DNA of 64,000 bases from Bacteroidota bacterium (GTDB lineage Bacteria > Bacteroidota > Bacteroidia > Chitinophagales > Saprospiraceae), in NCBI GenBank assembly GCA_029572935.1, contig JAKQHM010000056.1, forward strand, positions 101,699 through 165,698, written 5' to 3'. Position numbers and translations under genes: made by a program. The notes under the pieces were generated by a model. That model saw only the letters and a program-made list of their open reading frames with translations, ran no database searches and had not been told where the DNA came from. Positions 35,892 through 45,232 of this stretch are shown here, piece after piece; position 1 is the stretch's first letter, and the number at the start of each line of letters is the position of its first letter.

Positions 35892-36862
35892 ACACAAGAA
35901 GAGACTTCTTTCAAAAGCTGCTCGGAGCAGGTCTCGGTATGTACAGTCTGCAAATACCGGAAACCCTGCGCTTACTCCAAAGCGAATCCCTCAAAAGTCC
36001 CGGCAGAAAGATCATAGCTACCTGGAACAATCAGAAGGCCGTAGAGGCTGCGTGGAAAGTACTGTCTCAAAACGGCAGTGCCCTGGATGCCGTGGAAGCG
36101 GGTGCGAGAGTTCCGGAGGCTGATCCCGAAGATACTTCCGTGGGTTATGGCGGATTTCCCGACCGGGATGGCGAAGTCACACTGGATGCCTGTATCATGG
36201 ACCATCTTGGACGGTCGGGTTCGGTCATGTTTGTTCGAAATATAAAACACGTGGTCAGTCTGGCCCGGAGGGTCATGGAGAAGACCCCCCATGTTTATCT
36301 GGCCGGTGAAGGTGCAGAGCGCTTTGCCGAATCCGAAGGTTTCCCCAAAGAAAACCTGCTGACCGAAAAAGCCAGAAAGGCATGGGAGGAATGGTTGATA
36401 AAGGCCGAGTATAAACCCAAGATCAATGCTGAGCGCCATGATACCATTGGGATACTGGCCCAGGACCACCTGAAAAATCTTTCTGGTGCCTGCACTACTT
36501 CGGGTATGGCTTTTAAAATGAAAGGCCGTGTAGGGGATTCCCCTATCATTGGCTCCGGTCTGTTTGTGGACAACGAAGTCGGAGCGGCTACCGGAACTGG
36601 ACTGGGAGAAGCGGTAAACCGAAAGGTGGGCGCTTTTTCCATCGTGGAAATGATCCGCCAAGGGATGCATCCTCAGAAAGCATGCAGAAAAGCCATAGAA
36701 CGCCTTTGTTCCATCCAGGATTATGGCGAGTTCCAGGTCGGTTACATAGCACTGGACCACAAGGGTCAAATAGGCGCTTACAGCCTTCGCAAAGGATTTC
36801 AATACATAGTAGTGGAGGAAGGCAAAATCAAACTTTTTGACTCAGATTACCACTTTCATTGA
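35888..36862 (+). CDS. N4-(beta-N-acetylglucosaminyl)-L-asparaginase (glycosylasparaginase)
   Basis: This 324-residue N-terminal-nucleophile hydrolase cuts the GlcNAc-Asn bond that joins N-glycans to protein. A twin-arginine signal (NTRRDFFQKLLGAG) points to Tat export after folding. The precursor is expected to cleave itself at Thr186 in the motif HDTIGILAQDH, giving alpha and beta chains. GACTTSGMAFKMKGRVGDSP and GLFVDNEVGAATGTGLGE line the active site, as in the well-studied flavobacterial enzyme. All catalytic positions appear present. It is translationally coupled to the GH92 mannosidase, which fits a joint role in breaking down glycoproteins. Confidence 0.95.
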   Translation: MNTRRDFFQKLLGAGLGMYSLQIPETLRLLQSESLKSPGRKIIATWNNQKAVEAAWKVLSQNGSALDAVEAGARVPEADPEDTSVGYGGFPDRDGEVTLDACIMDHLGRSGSVMFVRNIKHVVSLARRVMEKTPHVYLAGEGAERFAESEGFPKENLLTEKARKAWEEWLIKAEYKPKINAERHDTIGILAQDHLKNLSGACTTSGMAFKMKGRVGDSPIIGSGLFVDNEVGAATGTGLGEAVNRKVGAFSIVEMIRQGMHPQKACRKAIERLCSIQDYGEFQVGYIALDHKGQIGAYSLRKGFQYIVVEEGKIKLFDSDYHFH

Positions 36863-36947
36863 TTTTGTGGGTTGGCTGATATTTGAGGACGGGGAATGCC
36901 CAATTTATTTTTATTTTTAATTTATTCTAATTTATCATTTGTATATT

Positions 36948-36963
36948 ATTGTTAATTAACAAT
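36948..36963. repeat. Perfect 16-bp palindrome upstream of the LuxR regulator
   Basis: ATTGTTAA and TTAACAAT abut with no spacer in a very AT-rich gap about 120 bases before the regulator's ATG. It may be an operator. Confidence 0.4.
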
Positions 36964-37080
36964 ATACACTAATATATTTTCATCATAGATATTACCTGAG
37001 CACCCGCTGATCCCGGTCTGGATGGAAGTTTGGCATTGGATTTGCTGATATCTAGCAAAGACATATTAGACCAAGACTTT

Positions 37081-37749
37081 ATGCATAGTTTGAAAGTCGG
37101 GATCGTCGATGATCACAATTTATTCCTGAAAGGATTCCGGCTCTTGCTGGAAAGCCTTTCGACGATGCTCCCGATTAAGGTGGTCCTCTGCTGTCATACT
37201 GAAGAGGAACTCATCTCGAAACTATCCGAAGAAGAAGTGGATCTGATGTTTGTCGATCTGAATCTGGTTTATTCCGACGGTATTCAGCTCATCTCAAAAC
37301 TCAAAACCTGGCTTCCCGCCTGCAGAATTCTGGTAGTGAGCATGTCTACCGATCCAAAGCTGGTGCGGGATGCCTTCAAACACGGGGCCGATGGGTACCT
37401 GTCGAAATTTTCTGAGGAAGAGGATCTTTTGAAAGCCATTCAGGTGGTTAAAAACGGAGGAATTTACATGGGGCCCGGAATAAAACCCAATGTAAAGACC
37501 GAAGTCCACGAAGAGATCCAACCCAGATCGGTGCTGGTCAACCGCTTCAACGCGAAGTTTCTTCTGACGAAGCGGGAATTCGAGATCCTGGAAAAAATCC
37601 TGGAGGGTAAAACATCGAAGACCATTGCCAACGAACTCTTCATCAGCCGCGAGACGGTAACCGTCCACCGGAGAAACCTGATGAAAAAAATGGGAGTGAC
37701 CACCGTCATTCATCTGGTCAACACGGCAAGAGAATACAACTTGCTTTGA
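37081..37749 (+). CDS. LuxR/NarL-type response regulator
   Basis: This 222-residue two-domain regulator starts at the ATG at 37081 (MHSLKVGIVDDHN); an in-frame TTG at 37030 is not needed. The receiver domain has the acidic pair D10-D11, phospho-acceptor D59 (LMFVDLNL), a switch serine (VVSMST) and the lysine of LSKFSEE. The C-terminal LuxR helix-turn-helix reads LTKREFEILEKILEGKTSKT and then RETVTVHRRNLMKKMG. No histidine kinase is nearby, so it is an orphan in this window. It lies directly upstream of the large dockerin-bearing gene, in the same direction. Confidence 0.9.
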   Translation: MHSLKVGIVDDHNLFLKGFRLLLESLSTMLPIKVVLCCHTEEELISKLSEEEVDLMFVDLNLVYSDGIQLISKLKTWLPACRILVVSMSTDPKLVRDAFKHGADGYLSKFSEEEDLLKAIQVVKNGGIYMGPGIKPNVKTEVHEEIQPRSVLVNRFNAKFLLTKREFEILEKILEGKTSKTIANELFISRETVTVHRRNLMKKMGVTTVIHLVNTAREYNLL

Positions 37750-37857
37750 AGACCGCCAACCAAAACTCAAATCCATGGATCAAACCTGAAAAGGCGATCC
37801 TGAAGCATCATTGTAAACTATTGTAATTACTCATATCCATTAACCGAAAGTTTTAAC

Positions 37858-40800
37858 ATGAAAAAGAAATCGTTTACCAACAAATTGAGCCTGGCGGAAA
37901 TTTCCTCCGGATTGCGTGCAATCCTGGGATTTTTGCTTTGCTTCTGGGCCTTAGGGTTACACGATCTCCATGCACAATGTCCTTTAGCCTGTAACAACCT
38001 GGTTCAGGTGTCACTGGAAGGAAATTGCCAGGTGACCGTGACTCCGGCCATGATGCTTCAGGACATGGGTCCGACACCACCTTGTAATTATTCAGTGGTT
38101 GTGTTTGGTCCCAACAATCAACCTTTGCCTTCTCCAGTGGTCACAGGCGATCACATCGGTAAGAGGCTGAAGGTCTCCGTAAGACTAGAAAACGGCAATT
38201 CGTGCTGGGGCGAAATCCTGGTGGAAGACAAACTTCCCCCTGAGGTAGATTGTCCGGACGACATCACCGTATTCTGCAACAGGACCAACTATCCGCTGCC
38301 TCCTGTATCCGTTAATGACAATTGTTCCGGGCTGAATGTTACACAGCACATCCTGGAAGACAAAATGGAAATGTTTAACTGTGCGCTCAACCCCGCTGAT
38401 CCCATCATAGGAAGACGCGTCATCCGTTTCTATTATACAGATGCGAGCGGCAACAGGTCTGATACCTGTGAGCAGCATGTATATTTCAGAAAGTTCAGCT
38501 TTGCTGATATTCAGTGGCCTCGAGATACAGCTTTCTCCTGTGAAGATTACGACACGATTCCACTGCCTAAGGCAAGTGGCGTTCCGATGGTGGATGGAGA
38601 GCCGGTTTTCCCGTCATGGGGCGCTTGTAAAATCGCCGTAACCTTTGAGGATCAGCTGATCCCTGTATGTCCAAAATCCTTCAAGGTGATCCGCAAATGG
38701 ACCATCTTGGATTGGTGCTCTCCCGGAGCACAGGGCACCTATGTGCACAACCAGCTTATTAAAGTGGTAGACGACAGAGGACCGGTCATCGCTTGCCCTG
38801 GCATTCTGACTGTCAGCACAGATGTATGGTCATGCACAGGAACTGCCGTCATTCCGCCTCCAACCATTATTAAAGAATGTTCAAATGTAACTTTTGATGT
38901 GGGTTACAAAGTACTTTCAGCTGGAGGATCTCCTACTTTTGAAGGTACATCAAAAGCGAATATATCCAGATTGCCAAATGGTTACTACGCCATTTCCGGT
39001 CTTCCGCTGGGATTGAGTTGGGTGATTTTCCGCGCTACAGACGAATGTGGCAATTTTACCGACTGCTCAACAGAAGTGTTGGTAGAAGACAAGGTACCTC
39101 CTGTACCGGTTTGCGACCAGAAAACAGTAGTGTCCCTGACTCTCGATGGCACGGCCAAAATTGAGGCATTCACCTTTGATGACCGTTCTCATGACAATTG
39201 TGGCATCGACTATTTTGAAGTGAGAAGAATGGATCAGGGTGTTCCTTGTAAGGATTCTCTGAGAAGCAGCCAGTGGGGGCCCTATGTTTACTTTTGTTGT
39301 GAAGATATTGGTAAAACCATCATGGTATCTCTGAGAGTCTGGGATAAGGCCGGTAACAACAATGTGTGTATGGTGGAAGTAGACGTTCAGGATAAAACAG
39401 CACCGTTTGTTTTCTGCCCACCTAACATCACCGTGAGTTGTGCTTTCGATTTTCTCAACTACGATGTGTTTGGTACGGTGCAAAAAAACATTGCCGACAG
39501 AAAGAATATTGTCATCAATGATCCTAATGTAAGTTTCAGTGGTCCCGCTATCGATGGTTATGCATTCGACGGTTGCGGATTTGACCTGGTGGAAAAAGTT
39601 AACAGGGTTGGAATCTGTGGACAGGATACCATTTACAGGACTTTCGAAGCCATTGACAAAGGTGGTTTGAAAGGAAGCTGTACCCAAAGAATTGTCATCA
39701 GGGATTTCAATCCGGATAATATCCGTATCGTGTGGCCGGTGGACTATCTCACTAATACGGTTTGCATCAACAAAGAAAATGTTTCTCCGGATATTACAGG
39801 AAGGCCTGTGGTAAATGGAAGGGATAAGTGCAGTAGCATACTGATTAATTACAAGGACGAACCCTTTGTAAGTGATCCCGATGCCTGCATCAAGATCATC
39901 AGGACCTGGGAGGTGATTGACTGGTGTGTGTACAAGCCCAATGATCCCAATACCAAAGGATATTGGAGCTGGAAGCAAATCATCAAGATCATCAACAGGG
40001 TGGCTCCGACCATCACCAGCGATTGCAAAAACCGCACGGTGGATGTATTTGGCCCCGGATGTCAGGGTCCTCTTGAACTAATCGCCTATGCAACGGATGA
40101 TTGTACCGACAGCACCAAATTGACCTGGTACCACGAAATAGACCTGTATAACGATGGAAAACCCGATGCATCTCATTCCGGTAGTGGAAAGGATGCAAGT
40201 GGTAACTATCCGATCGGCATACACAAGGTAACCTTCAGGGTTTGGGACGCATGTGACAATCATAGCTTCTGCACCTTTTTGCTGACCGTAAGGGATGGTA
40301 AAAAACCCACACCTTATTGCCACAGTGGCATCACGACAACAGTCATGCCTAGCACCAAATCCATTGCCATATGGGCTAAGGATTTCAATCTGAACAGCGA
40401 AGACAACTGTACGCCAAAAGACAGTCTGAAATACTACTTCAAAGTAGATACTTCCTTCCACACCAGCATGATCTTCGATTGCAGCAACATTGGAAGAAAC
40501 ATCGTCAGAATGTATGTATTCGATCAGGCTGGAAACTACGATTACTGTGAAGCGGTCATTGAAATTCAGGATCCGAACAAAGTGTGTCCCAATGGTCTGA
40601 CCATTCAGGGTAAACTGACCACACCGGATGACAGACCACTCAACAATACAGAGGTTCTTCTCGAAAGGGCCAATCCTGCAGGAAGCAACATCGCATACAC
40701 CAACGCAAACGGAGTATTCTCCTTCACGACCATAGCCAGCAACATCAACTATACGGTCAAACCATCCAGAAATTTTGACTTCATCAATGGAGTTTCCGGA

Positions 40801-41829
40801 CAGGATATCGTCATGCTCCAAAGACACATTCTGGGACAGCAATATCTGACGACGCCATACCAGCTGATCGCGGCAGATGCAAACAACAACCAGCAAATTA
40901 CAGCTTCAGATATTTCTGAAATCAGAAAACTGATCCTGGGTATCACCAGCAAATTCAACAACAACCAATCCTGGAGATTTGTGCCTACCCGCTTCAGGTT
41001 TACAGATCCGAACAGACCGTTCCCATTCGATGAAGTGATCAACTTCAACCCGATCAGAGGAAACGAAATGTCAACTGATTTCGTAGCCATAAAAATTGGA
41101 GACGTATCCGGAAATGCAGATGTAAACCTTACAGGTAGTACATCCAGAACCAATCCTTCATCCATCAGCATCGTTTTACCAGAGATGAATTTCCATGCCG
41201 GTGACCAACTCGCTGTACCGGTCACTTTGGAAGAAGGTGCCACTCTTTCGGGATTGCAACTGGGCATTGAGTTCCGCGAGGCAGGTCTGAAACTCCACAG
41301 CATCCGCAGCGGAAGCATGGATCTGAAGCCAGAAGAATATTCTGCCTCAACAGACAGGATCAGAATCGTCAAAGCATTCGATGAAGATAAAAATCTGAAA
41401 AGCGACGAAACCTTGTTTACCCTCGTATTTGAGGCAGAAACAGAAGGGTCAACCAGCGGAAATATCACACTGTCTGATCCGGATGAGTTCAGATCCGAAG
41501 TATACGACCCATTCATAGAAGCAAAAGATCTGGATCTGGTGTTCAGGAGTAAAGATCCTGTAAGCAAAGGGTTCAAAATGTATCAAAATACGCCCAACCC
41601 ATTCAGCAATGAAACGCAGATCGGTTTTGAGATCACGACAGCCAGAGCCGTTGAAATAATGATTTACGATCTGGATGGCAAAACCATCAGGAGAATTGAA
41701 AAACATTATCCGAAAGGGCTTCACAGCCTGACCGTCCGGGGTTCTGAATTACCGGGAACCGGGATCTACTTCATCCGAATGAACAGCGGAGAAGGTTCTG
41801 AGACCAGAAAGATGGTGTACATCAAATGA
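37858..41829 (+). CDS. Very large T9SS type A protein with HYR-like modules, dockerin and cohesin-like module
   Basis: This 1323-residue exported protein has a signal peptide ending near LHAQ (residue 40). Residues about 40-900 are a series of immunoglobulin-like modules with paired cysteines and HYR-type boundaries (for example DKLPPEVDCPDDITVFC, DKTAPFVFCPPNITVSC and repeated D-x-C-x/DNC motifs). A carboxypeptidase-regulatory-like module follows at about 910-970. A dockerin-like pair of loops comes next at about 970-1035 (INGVSGQDIVMLQRHILG and ADANNNQQITASDISEI, each with a calcium-loop pattern ending in D and a leucine-rich helix). A cohesin-like beta domain lies at about 1100-1217, and a T9SS type A tail at about 1239-1323 (YQNTPNPFSNETQIGF). 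It likely acts as a cell-surface adhesin or scaffold part. A strong terminator follows. Confidence 0.85.
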   Translation: MKKKSFTNKLSLAEISSGLRAILGFLLCFWALGLHDLHAQCPLACNNLVQVSLEGNCQVTVTPAMMLQDMGPTPPCNYSVVVFGPNNQPLPSPVVTGDHIGKRLKVSVRLENGNSCWGEILVEDKLPPEVDCPDDITVFCNRTNYPLPPVSVNDNCSGLNVTQHILEDKMEMFNCALNPADPIIGRRVIRFYYTDASGNRSDTCEQHVYFRKFSFADIQWPRDTAFSCEDYDTIPLPKASGVPMVDGEPVFPSWGACKIAVTFEDQLIPVCPKSFKVIRKWTILDWCSPGAQGTYVHNQLIKVVDDRGPVIACPGILTVSTDVWSCTGTAVIPPPTIIKECSNVTFDVGYKVLSAGGSPTFEGTSKANISRLPNGYYAISGLPLGLSWVIFRATDECGNFTDCSTEVLVEDKVPPVPVCDQKTVVSLTLDGTAKIEAFTFDDRSHDNCGIDYFEVRRMDQGVPCKDSLRSSQWGPYVYFCCEDIGKTIMVSLRVWDKAGNNNVCMVEVDVQDKTAPFVFCPPNITVSCAFDFLNYDVFGTVQKNIADRKNIVINDPNVSFSGPAIDGYAFDGCGFDLVEKVNRVGICGQDTIYRTFEAIDKGGLKGSCTQRIVIRDFNPDNIRIVWPVDYLTNTVCINKENVSPDITGRPVVNGRDKCSSILINYKDEPFVSDPDACIKIIRTWEVIDWCVYKPNDPNTKGYWSWKQIIKIINRVAPTITSDCKNRTVDVFGPGCQGPLELIAYATDDCTDSTKLTWYHEIDLYNDGKPDASHSGSGKDASGNYPIGIHKVTFRVWDACDNHSFCTFLLTVRDGKKPTPYCHSGITTTVMPSTKSIAIWAKDFNLNSEDNCTPKDSLKYYFKVDTSFHTSMIFDCSNIGRNIVRMYVFDQAGNYDYCEAVIEIQDPNKVCPNGLTIQGKLTTPDDRPLNNTEVLLERANPAGSNIAYTNANGVFSFTTIASNINYTVKPSRNFDFINGVSGQDIVMLQRHILGQQYLTTPYQLIAADANNNQQITASDISEIRKLILGITSKFNNNQSWRFVPTRFRFTDPNRPFPFDEVINFNPIRGNEMSTDFVAIKIGDVSGNADVNLTGSTSRTNPSSISIVLPEMNFHAGDQLAVPVTLEEGATLSGLQLGIEFREAGLKLHSIRSGSMDLKPEEYSASTDRIRIVKAFDEDKNLKSDETLFTLVFEAETEGSTSGNITLSDPDEFRSEVYDPFIEAKDLDLVFRSKDPVSKGFKMYQNTPNPFSNETQIGFEITTARAVEIMIYDLDGKTIRRIEKHYPKGLHSLTVRGSELPGTGIYFIRMNSGEGSETRKMVYIK

Positions 41830-41856
41830 TAAGGATTGAGTAAATGCAGTGTATCA

Positions 41857-41894
41857 GCCTGATTGCGGCCAAAAGGCCGCAGTCAGGCTTTTTT
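41857..41894 (+). terminator. Strong terminator after the dockerin protein gene
   Basis: A 14-bp stem (GCCTGATTGCGGCC with GGCCGCAGTCAGGC, one mismatch) and an AAAA loop are followed by six Ts, starting 28 bases after the stop codon. Confidence 0.9.
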
Positions 41895-42003
41895 CATATA
41901 CCGACGCGTTTTTGAATACTTATATCTGAGAATATTAAAAATCATTAATTTAAATATTAGATCATATTTATATATCTAAGTACTAAAAAATACCAAAAAT
42001 GCC

Positions 42004-42011
42004 TATCTTTG
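42004..42011 (+). promoter_or_regulatory. -7 promoter box of the cohesin/SprB-repeat gene
   Basis: TATCTTTG fits TAnnTTTG. It lies inside the first 13 bases of the ORF that opens at 41999, so translation should begin downstream, at the ATG at 42053. Confidence 0.55.
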
Positions 42012-42052
42012 ACCAGTTTTTGCAAATGGCGTTTTACCCAAAACAGTTGACT

Positions 42053-45000
42053 ATGAAAAAGTTGTTATTTTCTCTTCTACTCCTCGCATTCGCTTTCAGC
42101 AGCCAGGCACAACTGGTATTTAAATTCGGAAACATCTCAGGAGACCAGGGCCAGACCATCGATGTGCCCATGCGGGCCGATGGATTCACCGGCATTGTTT
42201 CCACCCAATATTCCGTTCATTACGATTCAGCCGTCCTCGAACTGGTAGACGTGGTCAACAGAGTGAGCGGCTATGACGTCGAAGCTTCAGACCACAGGGC
42301 CCCGGGCACCAAAACTCCCAAAGGCCAGATCGGATTCCTTTGGTTTGATCCCAATACGAATCCACAGACTTTTGCTGCTAACACCAAAATGTTTGACATC
42401 CGCTTCAAACTCATAGGCAAGCCTTGTGATTCCTCCCTGATTATCCTGGCAAACAAACCAACTTCTATTGAGGCACTTGACGGTAATTCCAATCTGGTCA
42501 ATATCACCAGCCAGAGCGGTAAAGTGAAAATCAATGGTACCAATTGTCCCGGCGGCGGTGGTGGAGGAAACAGTGGATTCAATTTCATTGCTTCTCAGGA
42601 AACCGTGGCCCAGGGCGCCAATGGCTGTGTTAAGATTACAGTCAAGGAATTCAGGTTTATCGAAACCATGCAGGCTACCTTGAAGTGGAACAAAACCGTA
42701 GCCCGTTTCACCAATGTCACAGGGGTCAACCCCTTGCTGACCGGTTTTTCCCCAAATCTCGGTACTAACCTCAGTTTAAGCCAGGATTCAACGGAGCTCG
42801 GATGGCTCTGGTCTCATCCCAATGGACGTACGGTGACTTTGCCCGATGATGCAATCCTTTTCCAGGTATGTTTTGATGCCGTGGGTTCAAATGGCAGCAT
42901 GACCGACATGACTTTTATCAATGCCCCTACCCGGGTCATTGAAGTAACAGACTCCATCTCTGGCGTTATCCCTGTTAAGCTGGTTACCGGAAAATATACC
43001 GTCGTTGTACCACCATCCACCCTGACATTGACCATCCGCGATACCACAGTCAAGGAGGGACAGGAGTATTGTATGCCTATCACCGTACGCGATTTCACTT
43101 GCATCGAGGCATTTCAGTTTGGACTCAAGTTTGACAATACCAAATTAAGATTTAAAAGGGTAAGTGGTGCCAATATCGCCAACGTGATCCCTTCCCAAAT
43201 CAACGTTTCAAATGATACCTTCAGGATCGTTTGGGATCCCAACAACAATGGCCCTCAGACCCTGGCCAACGGAAGTACCCTTTTCAATATTTGTTTTGAT
43301 GTAATCGGAAAGTGTACGACCACCACCAAACCCGTTTTTGTGGATCTGGGCACCAGTTCTCCGATTGAATTCACCGCAGGATGCGGCAGACCTCCCACCC
43401 CGACGGTGATCAAAAATGAAGGTACCATCACCATTGAATGCGCTTCTCAGGCTATTGCCGTAGAAATTACCTCTTCGACCGGCGTAAAATGTGCCGGTGA
43501 ATGTACCGGTACTGCTACCGCCAATGCCACAGGAGGATCCGGTAACTATAGCTACGTCTGGATCAATGACGTGACGGGATTGCCCGTGGTTCCCGCCATC
43601 ACCACAAAAGATCCTACCAATCTTTGCCCCGGCCGATACCGTTTGCGTGTAAAAGACAATGTGGCTCCCTTTGACAGTGCCACAAGCACCAGTATCACCA
43701 TCGCGGATGCCACCCCCATCGTCATCAATTTTTCAACAACACATGAATCGATGGCCCGCAACGATGGAATGATCCAGGCCAATATCACGGGTGGTTGTCA
43801 GCCCTTTAGATACAGATGGACCAGGCTCCCAAATACTCTCGTCGATACAGTAAACAGCAAAATCAATAACCTGCGTTGTGGAAACTATACCTTGAGTCTC
43901 ACAGACTGCAATGGTTGCATCGCTCGTGATACGACCCGGGTCAATTGCTTTACCCCACCACCTACCTGTACGGTTACAATTTTGGACTCCATCCGTTGTT
44001 TTGGAGACTGCAACGGAAGAATCAGGGTAGAGGTTATGGATGGTGCCATTCCATTCTCTTTTCGTTGGAGCAATGACAGTACGGGTATTTCTGTTTCGAG
44101 ATTATGTACCGGAACCTACACAGTTACGGTCACAGATGGAAACAACCGAACCACCACCTGTAGCATTAACCTGATTCAGCCTACCCGAATCAATATAGCA
44201 GTGAATCAGATTACGCCATCATCCGGATCCAATGGGGCGGCTACCACTACCATAACCGGAGGCACACCGGGATACACTTACAGCTGGACCAACAGTACGG
44301 GCAATGTAGTGGGTTCCGCTAAAGATCTGGCAAACGCTGCCGCCGGTGATTATACCTTATTAGTGACAGACAGCAAGGGTTGCACCCAAACCGTTTCGGT
44401 CACCATTCCAATGACCGGCACAGGAGACACTTTGCGGGTCAGCATCGCCATCGACCCCAGACCGGGTGGAGGTGCAATCAGTTGTCGTGGTGCATGCGAT
44501 GGGCGCATCATTGCGACCGTAAGTGGAAGCGGCGCTCCTTTTACTTATCGTTGGTCCCACAATGCCAATCTGAATTCCAACATTGCCACCAATCTTTGTC
44601 CGGGTTCATACCGGGTTACGGTAACCAATTCCTCCGGCCAAACGGCAACTGCAGGACCTTTGACCGTGGCAGATGCCCCTGATATCAATCTGAATGTCAG
44701 AAGAATAAGTTGTGCAACAGATAACAGCACATCGGATGCCCGTTATGAGGCTGTGGTGTCCGGAGGGGTCTCACCTTATACCTATTCCTGGTGTTCTGGT
44801 GCTGTAGCCCCGACCGCCTCTGATCTGGCAGCTGGCGATTGCGCCCTTACAGTAACTGACAACAATGGCTGTACCAAAACCCTGAGGTTCACGGTTTGCT
44901 CTGAATCTGCAGCAGACGCTGATTGCTTCAAAGGAATATTGGCCATCTCTCCTAATGGAGATGGTGCTAATGATAATCTGGTGATTCAATGCGTGGAGAA

Positions 45001-45196
45001 TTATTCCAATACCCTTCAGATTTTCAGTCGTTGGGGGCAGCTGGTTTATCAGGAGGTGGATTACCTGAATGGTTGGTCCGGTACCGATCTGGATGGTACA
45101 ATTTTAACGGAGGGCACCTACCTGTGGGTTTTGACCGTCCGCGAACCCGGTAAAAACGATGCCTTGCACAAAGGCACTGTGACCATTGTTAGGTAA
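42053..45196 (+). CDS. T9SS type B protein with three cohesin modules and six SprB repeats
   Basis: This 1047-residue exported protein starts at the ATG at 42053, with a signal peptide ending SSQAQ. Three cohesin-fold modules follow at about 20-164 (VFKFGNISGDQGQTIDVPM), 175-317 and 321-462 (DTTVKEGQEYCMPITVRDF). All three show the G-x-x-x-x-VPV and FDxxxL patterns of cohesins. Six SprB/PKD-like repeats of roughly 75-85 residues occupy about 466-950 (CxGxCxGxIxxxxxGGxxPYxYxW pattern). The C-terminus (ISPNGDGANDNLVI, RWGQLVYQ, GWSGTDLDG and GTYLWVL) is a CHU_C type B sorting domain. It is expected on the cell surface, where the cohesins could hold dockerin-bearing proteins. A PorP/SprF gene follows 36 bases later. 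Confidence 0.88.
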   Translation: MKKLLFSLLLLAFAFSSQAQLVFKFGNISGDQGQTIDVPMRADGFTGIVSTQYSVHYDSAVLELVDVVNRVSGYDVEASDHRAPGTKTPKGQIGFLWFDPNTNPQTFAANTKMFDIRFKLIGKPCDSSLIILANKPTSIEALDGNSNLVNITSQSGKVKINGTNCPGGGGGGNSGFNFIASQETVAQGANGCVKITVKEFRFIETMQATLKWNKTVARFTNVTGVNPLLTGFSPNLGTNLSLSQDSTELGWLWSHPNGRTVTLPDDAILFQVCFDAVGSNGSMTDMTFINAPTRVIEVTDSISGVIPVKLVTGKYTVVVPPSTLTLTIRDTTVKEGQEYCMPITVRDFTCIEAFQFGLKFDNTKLRFKRVSGANIANVIPSQINVSNDTFRIVWDPNNNGPQTLANGSTLFNICFDVIGKCTTTTKPVFVDLGTSSPIEFTAGCGRPPTPTVIKNEGTITIECASQAIAVEITSSTGVKCAGECTGTATANATGGSGNYSYVWINDVTGLPVVPAITTKDPTNLCPGRYRLRVKDNVAPFDSATSTSITIADATPIVINFSTTHESMARNDGMIQANITGGCQPFRYRWTRLPNTLVDTVNSKINNLRCGNYTLSLTDCNGCIARDTTRVNCFTPPPTCTVTILDSIRCFGDCNGRIRVEVMDGAIPFSFRWSNDSTGISVSRLCTGTYTVTVTDGNNRTTTCSINLIQPTRINIAVNQITPSSGSNGAATTTITGGTPGYTYSWTNSTGNVVGSAKDLANAAAGDYTLLVTDSKGCTQTVSVTIPMTGTGDTLRVSIAIDPRPGGGAISCRGACDGRIIATVSGSGAPFTYRWSHNANLNSNIATNLCPGSYRVTVTNSSGQTATAGPLTVADAPDINLNVRRISCATDNSTSDARYEAVVSGGVSPYTYSWCSGAVAPTASDLAAGDCALTVTDNNGCTKTLRFTVCSESAADADCFKGILAISPNGDGANDNLVIQCVENYSNTLQIFSRWGQLVYQEVDYLNGWSGTDLDGTILTEGTYLWVLTVREPGKNDALHKGTVTIVR

Positions 45197-45232
45197 TTAA
45201 TTATTTGATCACCAAGTCTAAATTTAAAGATC

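Noticed and set aside
39067..39978. 303-codon minus-strand ORF, with similar long ones at 40078-40896 and 40749-41576
   Set aside because: These are antisense to the large dockerin-bearing T9SS gene. Repetitive composition there keeps opposite frames open.
41957..41979. TTAGAT/ATCTAA inverted repeat before the cohesin gene
   Set aside because: The arms are only six bases in a very AT-rich region, where such repeats are expected by chance.
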